The notes beneath the pieces were generated by a model. The model was not told where the DNA came from, did not search any database, and was given only the letters and a program-made list of their open reading frames with translations. The translations under genes and the position numbers were made by a program. Positions 24,670 through 36,054 of a stretch of 64,000 nucleotides of DNA are shown piece by piece (within the stretch, counting starts at the first letter, position 1; each line of letters begins with the position of its first letter). The stretch comes from Epiperipatus broadwayi (Eukaryota > Onychophora > Udeonychophora > Euonychophora > Peripatidae): NCBI GenBank assembly GCA_028023455.1, contig JAQFVV010006506.1, positions 684,501 to 748,500 on the forward strand. Reading direction: 5' to 3'.

Positions 24670-24790
24670 CTATCGGAAAATCCTCATCTCCAGACCAATT
24701 GATTTCAAGCTTAATGGCTCACTTCAGTGAAGATTTAGGATTTCAAAAACTAGATCTAAAACTCCAACTCAGAGCACTTATTTAATATGT
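24670..24790 (-). repeat. Copy of the hammerhead-like dispersed repeat
   Basis: In minus orientation this shares GTGCTCTGAG, GATCTAG, TTCACTGAAG, GAGCC and GGTCTGG with the copies at 5.8, 6.1 and 29.7 kb. The plus-strand frame 24600-24785 is a by-product of the repeat. Confidence 0.6.
24679..24743 (-). ncRNA. Hammerhead-ribozyme-like motif, copy C
   Basis: On the minus strand the outer strand AAATCCT pairs with AGGATTT, a pairing unlike that of copy A but also perfectly complementary. Between them lie CTGAAGT (one change from CUGANGA), a stem II segment with AGC/GCT, and GAAATC. The different but still paired outer stem looks like compensatory change, which favours a conserved RNA fold. The altered first core block suggests that this copy is inactive. 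Confidence 0.25.
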
Positions 24791-25199
24791 TACTATCAGT
24801 TTGAAAACTTGAGTTTTTCAGACATTACAAAACAGATAGCTATATGGGTCTGAACTCAATTCAGTTTCACTTTGATGGAAAGGGTAGTCTTTTTAATCTT
24901 TACAATATAAACTATTGTAAAAATGAACAATAATTGGATTCATAATTAATATATTATTGACTTTTTTGATTACCCCTTTTTGAAGTTTATTCCAAATTCA
25001 GAGTTTTCTTTTACTTAGTAATTTATATGGAGTTAAAGCCAAATAAGCTTTTTCCTTCAAAAACACTTTGAAGAAATTCGTAAATTTTAGAAATGTCTGC
25101 AATAGATTTATATTCCTTGGCCTTTATTTCAAACTTCTTTGGGCATCTCAGAATCAGTTTTATGACTTCTCCAAAATATAATGGTCTAAGAAATTAACA

Positions 25200-26300
25200 T
25201 TCATGATACACTATATGCAATATTTAAATTAGCTGTAAAATGAATTAGAAACAATATGCTTTTATAGTATTTTTCTAGGCTTCATTAAAATAAGGGCAGA
25301 CTCAGTGTATTCTTGTTGACATCATTTTAAGATTGGTTTGAAAATACTTAAATGGATAATTGTTCTAAAAAGAAGGTTATAGTATATAAACAATACATTT
25401 TGGCTTACAATAGTCAGAAGCTCAATCATTTCTTCTGATACTGGTATTTGATTTGATAAACAGCTGTTGAGATCTAGCTTCACAAAGAATTTTGCAATTC
25501 CCAAACTGGATACAATTTCTCTTATATTGGTAAATGAATAGAGAGAAAATTTGGTTAAATTTTTATTAATAATCAATCATCAATTGTTGATGAACATTTT
25601 GCTCTTAAGGCTTTCAGATGATAAGTATAGAATAACCAATCCTCTGCAGGTAATTTCGTCATCAGAGATTAATATTTCATTTTTTATTAGTGATCCAAAG
25701 TTTGATAAAATTATGCACTCAAAACAAAAGGGACCTACATGATTTGCAATGTAGGGTTTTGTTCCAACACACATCTCAATAATAAGTGGTCAGCCTTAAC
25801 GTTTCCTTTTTGGATATATAGTCTATTTTCTTCTATCTTAATTTTATTTACTAAGGTTATTTGAACTTAAAGCTTTAAACTTCTTCAATTTATAATGGTT
25901 TTAGTTTACAGTTTACTGTGAAGATATTTAACAGTATATTTACTGTTTAACTTAACTGATGTTTTAATCATATCTATCATTTTTATTTGATAACCTTTTA
26001 TATCCTTTTACAATGTCAGTTCTCAGTATCCTTGGATAATCATTGATTTCTTTAGATAATGATGTCTAGTTCATCTGTAACCTAAGAGATATCCCAGTTC
26101 CCATCATTTCCATGCATTTGTTTCAGACCCTTACAATTATTGTTATCTCTTAGAAGCTACCTTCATTTACTTTGTTAATGCCAACTTTGCATTTGTTTGT
26201 GATAGGGTTATTTTCCTGATATTTGCAATTTTTTTAATTTTCTTGTCAATGGGAAAATCCTTGCCAGATGGTCTACTTTTTGCATTTTGCATTTTACTGT
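25200..26300 (-). pseudogene. Decayed Ty3/gypsy-type gag-pol (zinc knuckle, protease, RT)
   Basis: On the minus strand, 25,322-25,774 encodes a clear Ty3/gypsy reverse transcriptase core split over two frames. Upstream is a region aligning with the usual 'VLVxKKDGSxRFCxDYRxLN' block; then come SLGIAKFFVKLDLN, NQIPVSEE and LFIYYNLLFR, matching the family's 'LGxAKFFSKLDLxSAYHQIP ... GLFxYxRLPFG' motif. The expected YxDD is degraded: YFNEA followed by a stop appears at about 25,280. Further upstream (about 26,259-26,291) KCKMQKVDHLAR resembles a decayed CCHC zinc knuckle (CxxCxKxGHLARxC). A TSLLSKE piece near 26,060 fits a protease. The domain order is therefore gag-PR-RT, with many stops and frameshifts. 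LTRs were not identified. It is inactive. Confidence 0.75.
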
Positions 26301-27794
26301 TCTTCATTATAGTGTCCAGGATTCTAGCGTAATAGCAGTTGATTGATTATTGTTTTAACAAATTTTGGATTTAAATGCAGAAAAATTGTTGTTTAATACT
26401 ATTTGCATCCAGATTCATAAAAATCTAAGTTATGTTTCAGAACTAATTCACGAACTGTGTCTTTTTCATGATGTCAATATCTAAAAGGACATAGATATTG
26501 AAGATTGCTGTTACAAATTTAGATGATTCATATCCTACAGTAATTGTTGTAATAAAATTTCTTGAGAGATTCACCTCACACATATATTTGTAATTTCTCT
26601 CAGAGGTTAGTAACATAATGTCTGCAATTCATTCTTTCTCTCTTGTCAACTATTACAAAGGTGTAGACATGATACATATTTGCAAGGTTCAGGACTAAAG
26701 CGACAAATAAGTTTTTTGAATAATTCTATTTAAGTTGCACGTTTATGCTATAACCCTAGAATCTGCAAATAAATGTAATGTGGTAATTTTGGTAATGTCT
26801 TTGGGAGGGGGGTGTTGTTCTAGGCTTGCATCGTTTCAGCATAGTCGACTTTTTTTTTCAGGTTCTCATTACAGTTATAAAACAAGTTGCTATGTTTTGT
26901 TCAAAGCCAGTTGAAGAACAGATAAAGAAAGAAGTTATATAAAATAAAAATAAGTTGCTCTGGGTAGCAACTTAAACATTTTTACTTCATACCAGTAATT
27001 GAATATATAAATAACAAACACATGAAGTATTGGTTTATATTAAATAAGATACAGAACGTATATGTAGATTTTATAATGAATGCTAAGAAAATATCAAGTA
27101 ATTTGAATTTAAAATTTATATTGATCTAAGCTAAGCAATTTTTCAGCAGAACTCTGCCAAAATCACAGCCTGTCTTATTTCATAGTAGCATGTACTATTT
27201 TATGTAAACTAATCATTTAAATATTCTACTTTTTAATAATTCCTTTCTATTAATTGCATATGGATGATTTGCAATTACCCATGATTCTTTGGATTATCGT
27301 TTTTATCATCCTTTTCAGAGTAAACTGTCTAAACATGGTTGAGTTCAAGGAAAATGGAATTATATTCACTATTTTGTTTTGCTTGGTTGTAAAAATACTG
27401 TATTGGACTATTCATGTTGATCTATTTACCCATAATGCATGGTAATAAACAACTTTACACAATGTGGTTCAGTATCCAATTTTATAAACAACTAAGGAGG
27501 CTTGTTCTGATGGTATTCTGTCTTTTGCGTTATTCAGCAATTTGTTCAATAAAAGAGATCTAAAGCTAACATTATATATGTTGGCATATATATTTTTCTT
27601 AGTTTATATGCTATTCTAGATTTGTATGAAAGGCTAATCCAAGGCGTAGATTTATTTTGTGGTTTTTTTTATGTTTGTTTAGATTATTGTGAATTTGCCG
27701 ATAATTCTTATTAACCTATTTCGATCATATTCCAGATTTATAAGGTTGTAGATGTAAGCCTCTATGTTACACTGTCAATCAGTTTTATACTTGC
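26301..27794. other. No confident feature
   Basis: Probably more degraded retroelement DNA, but nothing could be aligned. The short plus-strand frame at 27,254-27,445 contains MDD by chance and lacks other RT blocks. Confidence 0.35.
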
Positions 27795-28366
27795 TTAAGT
27801 TCTTGTTTCTCTATAAGAAGCTTTCAAACCTACACGTTTGTGTTCAATAGGGGTTCTCGATTTCGGATGACTAGCTCCTCTTATTTCAATGGACTTTAAT
27901 TTTATAATCGATATTTTGATTGTTTTTTTGTATATGTAGATCAAAAAAAATAATTCCATAGCTATTATCCATTGTTTCAAGGTCCAGATGTATATTGTTA
28001 ATATATGTTCGTGATGCACCATCGATATACAGGAGCCAAATATTTTGGGATAATAGTATCCTCGAATTTTGATAGATTTAATACTGCATATTATAGTATC
28101 CCTTATTGGTAGCTCATAGGCTATCCGCTTTCCATTTAATAAAATTTCCCTTTGGCTAACGCTATTATATGCTTATCAATGTATTTTAATACATCAAGTA
28201 TCAAATCGTTTTTATTCAGACAGTAGTTGATTCCCAGCAATACTTCTACTATTATATTAATAGATAGATCGCAAGGCACGGATCCATAGGGTTTTTTAAT
28301 ATTCAGTGACGGCGGCTTTTGGTTTTCAGTTATCTTTATATTCTTAATTTGATTTACCATTGACAT
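27795..28366 (-). pseudogene. Decayed Penelope-like element reverse transcriptase fragment
   Basis: The minus-strand frame 28,136-28,366 contains PPSLNIKKPYGS...LSINI...LLG...DLILDVLKYI. This follows the Penelope-type RT pattern in which 'P-RPI-S-GSP-Y-LS...L-P..G' precedes a hydrophobic helix. Downstream on the same strand, 27,795-28,022 has EIRGASHP...EHKRVGL, homologous to EIRGQSHP...NHKLFGL in the remnant at 52.7 kb. The region between them is frameshifted and the catalytic YxDD is not recoverable. The fragment is truncated at both ends and non-functional. Assignment rests on motif spacing plus the match to the better-preserved second copy. Confidence 0.5.
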
Positions 28367-28761
28367 AAAGATTTTATCGCCTCTTTACCAAAGCCAATAT
28401 TTGAAATTAAACACTCCCTTATTTTTTTGCAGCATTGTAATATTATGCCATGCTAAAATCAATCCTAATTTAAAGAGTTTAACGTTTTGTGCAATTTAAT
28501 GTTTACAGTAAGTGGGATTATGGTTGCTGAAGAGAACAACGGGATTCAGACCTTTTATAAGCTTTGTTGCAGTGTTTTATCAATATTGTAGATATAAATT
28601 TATTTTTCATCTAATTCGTGTTGTATGTGTTTATTTATATTTTTGGATTTTTTGTAATTTGTCTGCTCAGTTTTTGAAGGTATTAATTAATTTATAATAA
28701 TACCAACCGATTGACTTTATCATTTTTGATGCAAGTAATATTATTGTTTTGAAATTTTCAG

Positions 28762-28861
28762 GAGTCGTCTTGGCGTGTGTACCGCGTGTAATGACTTTGC
28801 CACCATATCTATGATTCCGGCGTGTTCTGCTGAAACATGCTTAGCGCAATATGAACTTTAA
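28762..28861 (+). other. Candidate terminal exon (32 codons) after a splice-acceptor-like site
   Basis: A T-rich tract ending in ATTTTCAG (28,754-28,761) precedes a GC- and CpG-rich 100-bp block. In the frame beginning AGT at 28,763 it encodes SRLGVCTACNDFATISMIP and continues to TAA (28,859-28,861). AATAAA occurs about 60 bp downstream. The minus strand is also open across the block, so it may instead be a fragment of a mobile element. Its phase does not match the phase-0 donor at 20,474, so it cannot join directly to that exon. Confidence 0.2.
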
Positions 28862-29375
28862 ATTCAAATTAGTTTATTTTTTAATTAACATCTGTTTGCA
28901 ACGAGTTTATAATAATTATAATAAATAAAGCAAAATAAGGTAAATACCATTTAAAATTAGTGACTTTACCTATTTGCTTTTGTTATATAAGTTCCTGAAA
29001 CTTACTAAAATAATAATGTTCACCAGGTAGGTCTCCATATATAATCCCTTATCTTTTTAAACAGTTTTCATGTATTTTTGTTCTGTGGAGTAATGTTAAT
29101 CAAAAGAAATGTTTTTCAGTTGATGCATTCTTGAAACAATTTATTTATTTGCTTATTGAACACTTCATCTACTCTTTTAATAATATAATTAGCAGCAACA
29201 AAACAAATTATATTTTACATTTCTATGATTGAATTATGTTGTTTTTATTTAAAAAATATATAATTACATTAAAAATAGTAACCAAACTAGCTTTGCCTTG
29301 TACCCAGTTATGGTAATAAGATTCTGGCTACAAACTTATGGACTGTCAACTTGAAAAAATAAAGATAAACTAATT
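28862..29375. other. No recognisable feature
   Basis: AT-rich spacer. Confidence 0.4.
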
Positions 29376-29895
29376 GACCACTAAACATCATATGATCACT
29401 ATTTCTTAAACTAGCACATAACTGTTATTAAAACAAACTTTTGCCTGTTTTAATAACAGTTATGTGCTAGCTTAAGAAATAGTGATCATGTGATGTTTAG
29501 TGGTTTAACACCAATCCTGCCTAATAGGATAGTGGTGGCTATGGTTGTTAAAGAGCTAAAGACACCAAAATGTATGGGTATTGAACTGGTTTCAGACCCA
29601 TGTGACTATATAAGCTATTGAGCTTAAATTGAAAATATTGTGTTTTAAATTTTATTCTCATAGTTTTATAGTTAAGTAGAGATAAAAGGTGGCTGCTGGA
29701 GGTTTGCATTAGATCCTAAGATCTAGGTGCAGTGCTCTCAGATCCAAAGCTCCTCACTGACGAAAGCCGCAAGCTAGAAACTAGTCTGGGGATATTAGAT
29801 GAGTAGGCACTAGATGGGGATTTTATGCACAATCCTTCTGGCACCCATTGATGGAGAGTTTTGCCTGTTTTAATTGACCACTAATTGTGAATTGA
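29376..29895. repeat. Composite dispersed repeat bounded by CCACTAAACAT / TTGACCACTAA
   Basis: The left part (29,376-29,505) is a near-perfect hairpin: CCACTAAACATCATATGATC through TAACAGTTAT and back, with arms of about 55 bp and a spacer of about 20 nt. To its right come a pol-III-like GGTTTCAGACCC (about 29,590), then the hammerhead-like core, then GAGAGTTTTGCCTGTTTTAA and a terminal TTGACCACTAA. A truncated relative lies at 36,445-36,525. Confidence 0.65.
29727..29816 (+). ncRNA. Hammerhead-ribozyme-like motif, copy D
   Basis: The core blocks are both intact: CTGACGA (29,757-29,763) and GAAAC (29,777-29,781). They are separated by AAGCCGCAAGCTA, which can form a short AGC/GCT stem. An outer pairing ATCTAGGTGC (29,720-29,729) with GCACTAGAT (29,808-29,816) has one bulge. 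A GGATATT segment after the second core supplies possible NUH triplets. It is the best-preserved catalytic core of the four copies, but stem III is not obvious. Confidence 0.3.
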
Positions 29896-29989
29896 TATAA
29901 TAACCATAAGCCTAAAACTTTTGGCAGATTATATAATAGATGGAATTATGAGTTTAATCACTTAATGAAATTAGCACACGTTCAATAGT

Positions 29990-30510
29990 AAATATATTGT
30001 ATGAAACATATACTTACGCAGACGATTCTTGCATACAAGTGATTGACCAGTACATGCTCTAAACGAAATACTTCAAGGCAATCTAATTTTTCAAATAAAC
30101 AAATAAGTCTTTCTATCTTTCCTTGGTTTGCGAAATAATGCTCAATACAGTTTTACAAAAACAAAAAAAATATTATATGAGATATACACGTACTTTTACA
30201 AATTGCACACGGACACACACTAACTTTTGATGCTTACTTAATTCGATCAATTTAAAAAAATACGTGATCCGTAAAAAAAAGCCAACATAAATATATTTTT
30301 ATAAAAGTAAAAAAGAAAAAATATTCTATGAAATATACAAGTATGCAGACGATTCTTGCATACAAAATGGCGATTGTCAGTAGTACCCCCCCCCCACACC
30401 GTTATTCCTCCTTCTCCGAAATATTTGTGGAACAAGTGATTGCCCAGTGCATGCTCTAAATGGAATTCGACCAGTCAATCTAATTTTTGGAATAAATTAA
30501 AAATGTTAAA
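29990..30510. repeat. Direct duplication with an extra segment of about 71 bp in the second copy
   Basis: GCAGACGATTCTTGCATACA followed by AAGTGATTG(A/C)CCAGT and CATGCTCTAAA occurs at about 30,018-30,110 and again at about 30,346-30,510. In the second copy about 71 bp, including a run of 11 C (about 30,386-30,396), separates the two halves. An inverted relative of that second copy, including its C/G run, lies at about 31,680-31,790. Confidence 0.75.
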
Positions 30511-31020
30511 CCAAATTCACAATAATAACAAATGGTAAGTTTAAAATGTACAAACAACAAACTGTTGAATCAGAAAAAAAGTGTCCAAAGAAAGCACCTA
30601 TATAATAGTTTCGTTAAGTTGCAACATTTTGAACAGATAAAAGGAAGCAACAACAATATTAACAAAGTTAACGTATTAATTTAATGCTTAAATAAAGAAA
30701 TATCTGTCAACGAATTATTTCAATTAGTATATCCAAAAATTACTTTAAAATGTAGCACTTTTAGCAGATAAAAGAAAACAACGGAGTATTAACAAAATCA
30801 ACATTTTAATTCAGTTACTAAATCAAAAAATAAGTGTTATTTTCAGTACTTTGATCAGATTAAATAAAAACTCAGAAGATGAAATTAAAAATGATCAAAC
30901 AAAATTACAATAACAACCAGGAGCAACTTTAAAATGTAAAAAACAAAATTTTCAATCAGCAAATGCAATAATTTCCAAAAAAAAAAAAATGACTCTAAGA
31001 AGTTTTGACTCGTAAGAAAT
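30511..31020. repeat. Imperfect repeated A-rich blocks, left half of a large inverted cluster
   Basis: Blocks such as AACA(G/C)ATAAA(A/G)G(A/G)A and TTAACAAA(G/A)T(T/C)AAC recur at intervals. They are loosely complementary to the T-rich blocks at 31,220-31,680. Non-coding. Confidence 0.4.
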
Positions 31021-31029
31021 TTTGTTTTG

Positions 31030-31133
31030 TTGACACGTTTTAAAACACGTTTTGTGCACGTTCAAAAACACGTTTTTCGAGATGAAAAAAGCGCGTGTTT
31101 ATTTCACGTTCGCAAGATTATACGTTTTATCGC
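31030..31133. other. Cluster of seven ACACGTTT-type words
   Basis: CACGTT or its complement appears about seven times in roughly 100 bp (ACACGTTTTA, AAACACGTTTT, GCACGTTC, AAACACGTTTTT, CGTGTTT, TTCACGTTC, ATACGTTTT), in an otherwise CpG-poor region. The words are partly self-complementary. They lie in the middle of the inverted repeat cluster 29,990-32,730 and may be the loop region of a compound foldback or a clustered binding site. Confidence 0.6.
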
Positions 31134-31280
31134 GTATGTGAATAGTCGTCCTATCTATCCTAGGTTGCAGGAATAATACCTAAGTACCATTAATACGTTC
31201 ACTTTATATTTACTGCTGTGACTAGATTATTATTACTGCTGTTGTTACTTTTTGATTTGCTCAAAGTGCTGTTGCTTTTA

Positions 31281-31640
31281 CAATTTCCAGTTACTTTTCC
31301 AGTCTAAAATGCATATAATCAAAGTGTTGCAATTTACAATTATCCATTTTTCATATTAAATTAATATGTAGATTTTAGTATTACTGTTGTTGTTGTTTTT
31401 TTTTTTTTTACTTGCTTTGAGATCAAAAACATTTTTAATTCTGTTTATAAAACAACTCACCAACTGCTGCAATTTCAAGTTATTTTTCCAGTCTAAAAAC
31501 TAACGATTATAGTGTTGCAATTTAGAGTTCTTATTCTATTTTTCGTATTCAATTAATATGTTGACTTTTCTACTCAAAGAGTTGCAGGAATTTACTGGTT
31601 TTTTTTTTTCATTTACTAATTTTTTGGACAACATTAGTTT
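31281..31640. repeat. Two-copy direct repeat, period about 189 bp
   Basis: CAATTTCCAGTTAC...TTCCAGTCTAAAA...AGTGTTGCAATTTA...ATTAATATGT at 31,281 recurs from 31,470 with about 80 percent identity. Non-coding. Confidence 0.75.
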
Positions 31641-32095
31641 CAAAAAATAGATTACTGTTGTTTTACATTGCTTGGTAAGATTCCATTTTTTAGCATGTAC
31701 TGCGCAATCACGTGCTCTATAAACATTTCGGGGGGGGGGGAGTAGGAATGGCGGGGGAGGGGGCTGATAATCACATTTTTTATGTAAGAATTATTTTGTA
31801 AACTACAATACTCTATTTCAGACCGTAAGTAGCCTCTTGTTGAATGTTTTGTAATGTGATTTTAAAAACTATTTGTACAAATTTCGGTATTTTTCTTGGT
31901 TTAAAATCATTCGATTAAATTTAGCGTTCAAGCATCGTCTGCTTATGTTTCTTTGATAGATTTTTTTTTATTTACTTTTAAAAAAGATATATTTGTGTTG
32001 TGTTAATTTCGTACAGAAAAATGGATCTGGTATGCCTTCACTACTACAATTTTTGTTAAAACTGATGGAAGAAAATTACAAAATTTAGTTCTTTG

Positions 32096-32325
32096 CGTCC
32101 ATCAAATTTGATTGTTTGCGTCCGTCTACATTGCATAGAAGTACGTGTATATTTCCTATAAAATTAATTTTTGTGTATTTTTCTAAAACTATTGGGTATT
32201 ATTCCTGCAACCAAGGAAAGAAAGGAGGACTTTTCACATTCCTATCAAAGCATTGCTAACTTTGTAATGTTTGATGTTGCCAAAATCATAATATTAAAAA
32301 GTTAGCAGCGTATTGATACGAATGT
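32096..32325. mobile_element. Truncated MITE plus flank, first copy
   Basis: The MITE portion (32,196-32,325) starts GTATTATTCCTGCAACCAAG and stops at GATACGAATGT, lacking the last 55 bp or so of the right terminus. Upstream flank (GCGTCCGTCTACATTGCA onward) matches the flank of the complete copy, so a larger unit of about 350 bp was duplicated. Confidence 0.65.
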
Positions 32326-32547
32326 ATATTTGTATATTTGTTTAATATATTTTATATATATATATTTTATATTATATATTTATGTTGACTTTTTTTTCCC
32401 TCCTGCAACACGGACCACATTTTTTTTTTTGTTGAAATTGATCAAATTAAGTAAGTGTCAAAAGTTAGCTTGCGTCCGTGTAGAATTCATAAATACGTGT
32501 TTATCTCATGTAATATTTTTTCTTTTGTCTTTGTAAAACTGTATTGA

Positions 32548-32730
32548 GTATTATTTGTGTAACCAAGGAAAAATAGGATGACTTTTCACATTCGTATCAA
32601 AGTATTGCTAACTTTCTAATGTTTTTCTAATGTTTGATGTTGCCAAAATAACAACATTAAAAAGTTAGCAGTGTATTGATACGAATGTGAAAAGTCCTCC
32701 TATCTTTCCTTGATTGCAGGAATAATATCC
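32548..32730. mobile_element. Complete MITE with terminal inverted repeats of about 77 bp
   Basis: The left end GTATTATTTGTGTAACCAAG and right end CTTGATTGCAGGAATAATATC are complementary over about 77 bp (around 85 percent). They enclose a short unique centre. An isolated right terminus of the same family lies at about 31,138-31,190, and an inverted relative at about 30,110-30,235. There is no ORF. Confidence 0.8.
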
Positions 32731-33995
32731 AAGTACCGTTTTTTTTTTTGATATCCTAATAAAGTTAGGATTATTAGGTAAAATTTGTGCAAGAAACAAC
32801 AACATTCCATTTTTCACTTGAAATAAATGAGTAGTATACTTACTTACAACTACGCCATTTTATATTACTATGTCTATGAGGTAACAACAGGTAGGCACAA
32901 TAATTATAAAGGACTTATTTAGCTCGTTTTCATTGTCTATTTACTTAGTGCTCTTTATTTAAAAATGATTGTTCTAAATATATTACGATTTTCTTTAATT
33001 TGTTTCTTGATTGTAAATATAATAGATAGGTGTTCTTATACTCTACTTTATTATAAAAAAAATACTGATAACATTAAGTAAAGTGGAAGTTTTCTCTGGC
33101 GAACGATTTGAAGTAATTTTCGGGATTAATCGCATAAATTAATAAAAATTTTAATTGCACCGATAATTTGGCAAAATAACATTTGTCTTTAACGTGGAAA
33201 ATATTATATATATATATATTTATTGCTAGTTACGGAAACTTTTGGTACAACGTGTAGAAGATTAAATTTTATAATTACCTACAGCACAAGGCAAAATGAC
33301 TTTTGTCTTTCAATGAGTTAATGTGTTATTACATGATTGTTGCAAAAATATAGAGTTATAAAAATATTTTTTTTACCAACTAATTATATATTTTAATACT
33401 CTACACTGTTGTTCCTAAAAGCTTTCATAAATTATAACAGATTGTACGAGTTGAAAACCTTTACTTCAACCAATACAGAAGATGAAGTCATATAGAAAAA
33501 GAAAGTAAGGAGTAAATATAAAATAATGGCACTAAAAATAAAGCTGTTATAAATAAATATGTTTTATCTTTACCACTGGAACACGAAATTTGAATTCTTT
33601 CTTGCAGGACTTTGCTAATGCAAAATTTAACCTATTTCTCAACTATAAAATAATAATATTACAATCGCAATTTGATTTGGAGCTAATCTGAGGGAATTTG
33701 TCTAATTGTTAAAGATGTGACACAAACAATACAAATGTATCTATTTACCCAGAAAGCAAAATCAGAAAATAAGGGTTCAACAAGAATGATGAGTATATAT
33801 TTATCAACTCTCTGGAAAAACATATTTTTTTTTTTATCTTCATAAATTTGAATGAATTACCTTTTTTTAAAATTGTTAATCTTTTTGCTTAAAATATCAG
33901 TAATCTTTTTTTGAAAAATGTAAGTTAATGGTTTAATATTGTTTATAACTATTTAAAAATACATATCACTATATATAGATTTTTTTTTCATATGT
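32731..33995. other. AT-rich non-coding DNA
   Basis: A weak duplication of GGCAAAAT(A/G)AC(A/T)TTTGTCTTT occurs at about 33,170 and 33,290. Nothing else was recognised. Confidence 0.4.
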
Positions 33996-33999
33996 CATA

Positions 34000-34095
34000 G
34001 CATCTGCTGGGAGGCGAACCCGCAACAATCTCTGCAACCAACAGCTTGCTTGCAAGGCCACTGCGCTGACCTCTCGGCTAATAACGCTTGACACC
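34000..34095 (-). repeat. tRNA-derived SINE head with boxes A and B
   Basis: On the minus strand box A TAGCCGAGAGGTCAGC (34,065-34,080) is followed 43 nt later by box B GGGTTCGCCTCCC (34,009-34,021), the spacing of a tRNA gene. A GCCGAGAGGTCA box A is typical of Leu/Ser-type tRNAs. The acceptor ends do not pair properly, so this is a SINE or tRNA pseudogene rather than a working tRNA. The body beyond box B fades into AT-rich DNA. Confidence 0.65.
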
Positions 34096-36054
34096 ATACA
34101 TAGAGTTTAGTCAAAAAAGACTAGAGCGTATAATACAAAAACAAGGTAACTATGTTTTTAGATTTAAATAATTCTTAAAAATAAATTAGACAACAAGTAA
34201 AATAAACACCTACGCTGTTCTTTTCTTGAATCTGAAATTAAAAGATTAGATGCCGCATATATTACATTATTTGTGAAATACCTTATAAAACCTTTATTAA
34301 TATGAAAGGTAAACAATAAAAAACATGATCAAAAGGCATATATTTTAGTAGAGGTATGAAAAAAATAAAATGCTGATCAAAAAAGTAAGTAAAAAAATGT
34401 TTACAGTATTCAATGATACACTGTAAAATCTAATGTTTAGATTGGACAGGCTTTATAGCAACAGACATAATTTCTGCGATTTTTCTAATTATGTTGGACA
34501 TACTGTAGATCCATTAAAGGTATTTTGTGAAGCTTTCTGGATAGATTAACACCTCTTAGGACAATAAGAGATATCCCACAAGAGCCTATGATCAATAAGA
34601 ATATAGAATGACAAAATCAGACGTATTTCTGAGGAATAAAATAATTAATCTGAGCTCATTATGAGTTACTAAAGGTGTTTTTCTCTTCCCTGACAATCAG
34701 ACAGAACTTACAAACTGAGAAACAATAAAAGTTATCAAATACATATTTAATCAAAAATATGGGCACGCTATTGAAAAATCAAAAGTGACCTATAAGATTC
34801 TGTTCATTCAAATAGTCATATCATGGAAAAAATCGAATATGCTAATATCTTAATTATTAGCCCAGATACACATTGAATCAATCAAAATATTTTATAGAAT
34901 CATGATAATTACACTGGATATATTGTGGGTACTCAAAATAGTATTATAGTAATCTGATAAGGATTAACGAAAAACACATACTTTAAACGTGATGGTAATG
35001 TTAGATACTCTGTTGGAAAATTGTAGAAGTCTCATATGATTCTGATTATAAGATATAAAATATTTTTTTGATTCTCAGTAACACTTTATGAAATAGGCAT
35101 TTTAAGATTATCTTTGAGATAAATTAGTATACTATTATAACTCAATGTTTGCAAATTTTAAAGGATTTTAGAAGAATGCAGTTAAAATGAAACAGGAATT
35201 ATTAATTATCATAAATTATTACCATTTGACAACATTGTACAAATAAGGGCTAAATATTTACAAATCCTTGTTCTTGTTAGGTACAATATGACCACTTTTT
35301 CAATCTATAAACTAATTAATCCACTTTTTATGATTGGTGCCAATAAAAGTTTGATTCTTTTTGATTATAATATTGATATTTATAATTTTGTCGGTACCTA
35401 CACTAATTATTTTACAATAATGGAGAATGATATTTTTGCTTGTACTTAAAGAAGTATTTTTTTTAATATTTTGAGGTAATATCTTTTTGCCTACCTATGA
35501 TTAAAGGTGAAATTTGTATCATTATATCTATGCTGTTGTTTTCATAATGATTATACAACTTATTCCAGTGCTTATACAATAATTGAAAATCGTACATTTG
35601 CCATTATTTACAATATGATTTTGAAATATTTATCAGTAACAAATACTCTCTGATTTGCGTTTATTAATGTATTGTTACTAATTTGAGTTACTGGATCTTT
35701 GATTCACCACATATTAATTTTGTGCAGTAAATGAAGCTTCTTTAGTTTTTCCCTTTCTGTTTTTCATTTATTGACAAATCATCTCAGATATACGTGTATT
35801 GAATCCATGTCATATTCCTTTTCATGATCATGATCATAAATACAGATACATTTTGTAGACTTAGTTTTTAGCTCTTTTGTATATAAGAGAATGATGAGAC
35901 ATTTAAATGAAGAGATATATTTGATTATGGTTTGAAAGTTTTATTTAGTTTTATAATTATCATGATGTAATTAATTTTTGGGAATGAAATCATATTTTGC
36001 GTTTTTATTTTTATATCAAAGTAAATATTATACAGGAGAGCTATAAATAATACG
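34096..36054. other. AT-rich non-coding DNA
   Basis: No feature was recognised. Confidence 0.4.

Noticed and set aside
25551-25742. Plus-strand 63-codon ORF
   Set aside because: It is the antisense shadow of the Ty3/gypsy RT remnant on the minus strand.
27254-27445. Plus-strand frame containing MDD that might suggest a LINE RT
   Set aside because: No other RT blocks surround it, and the flanking residues do not fit the YMDD context.
34000-34095. Functional tRNA gene
   Set aside because: Boxes A and B are good, but the acceptor stem does not pair and no proper cloverleaf can be drawn; it is treated as a SINE or tRNA pseudogene.
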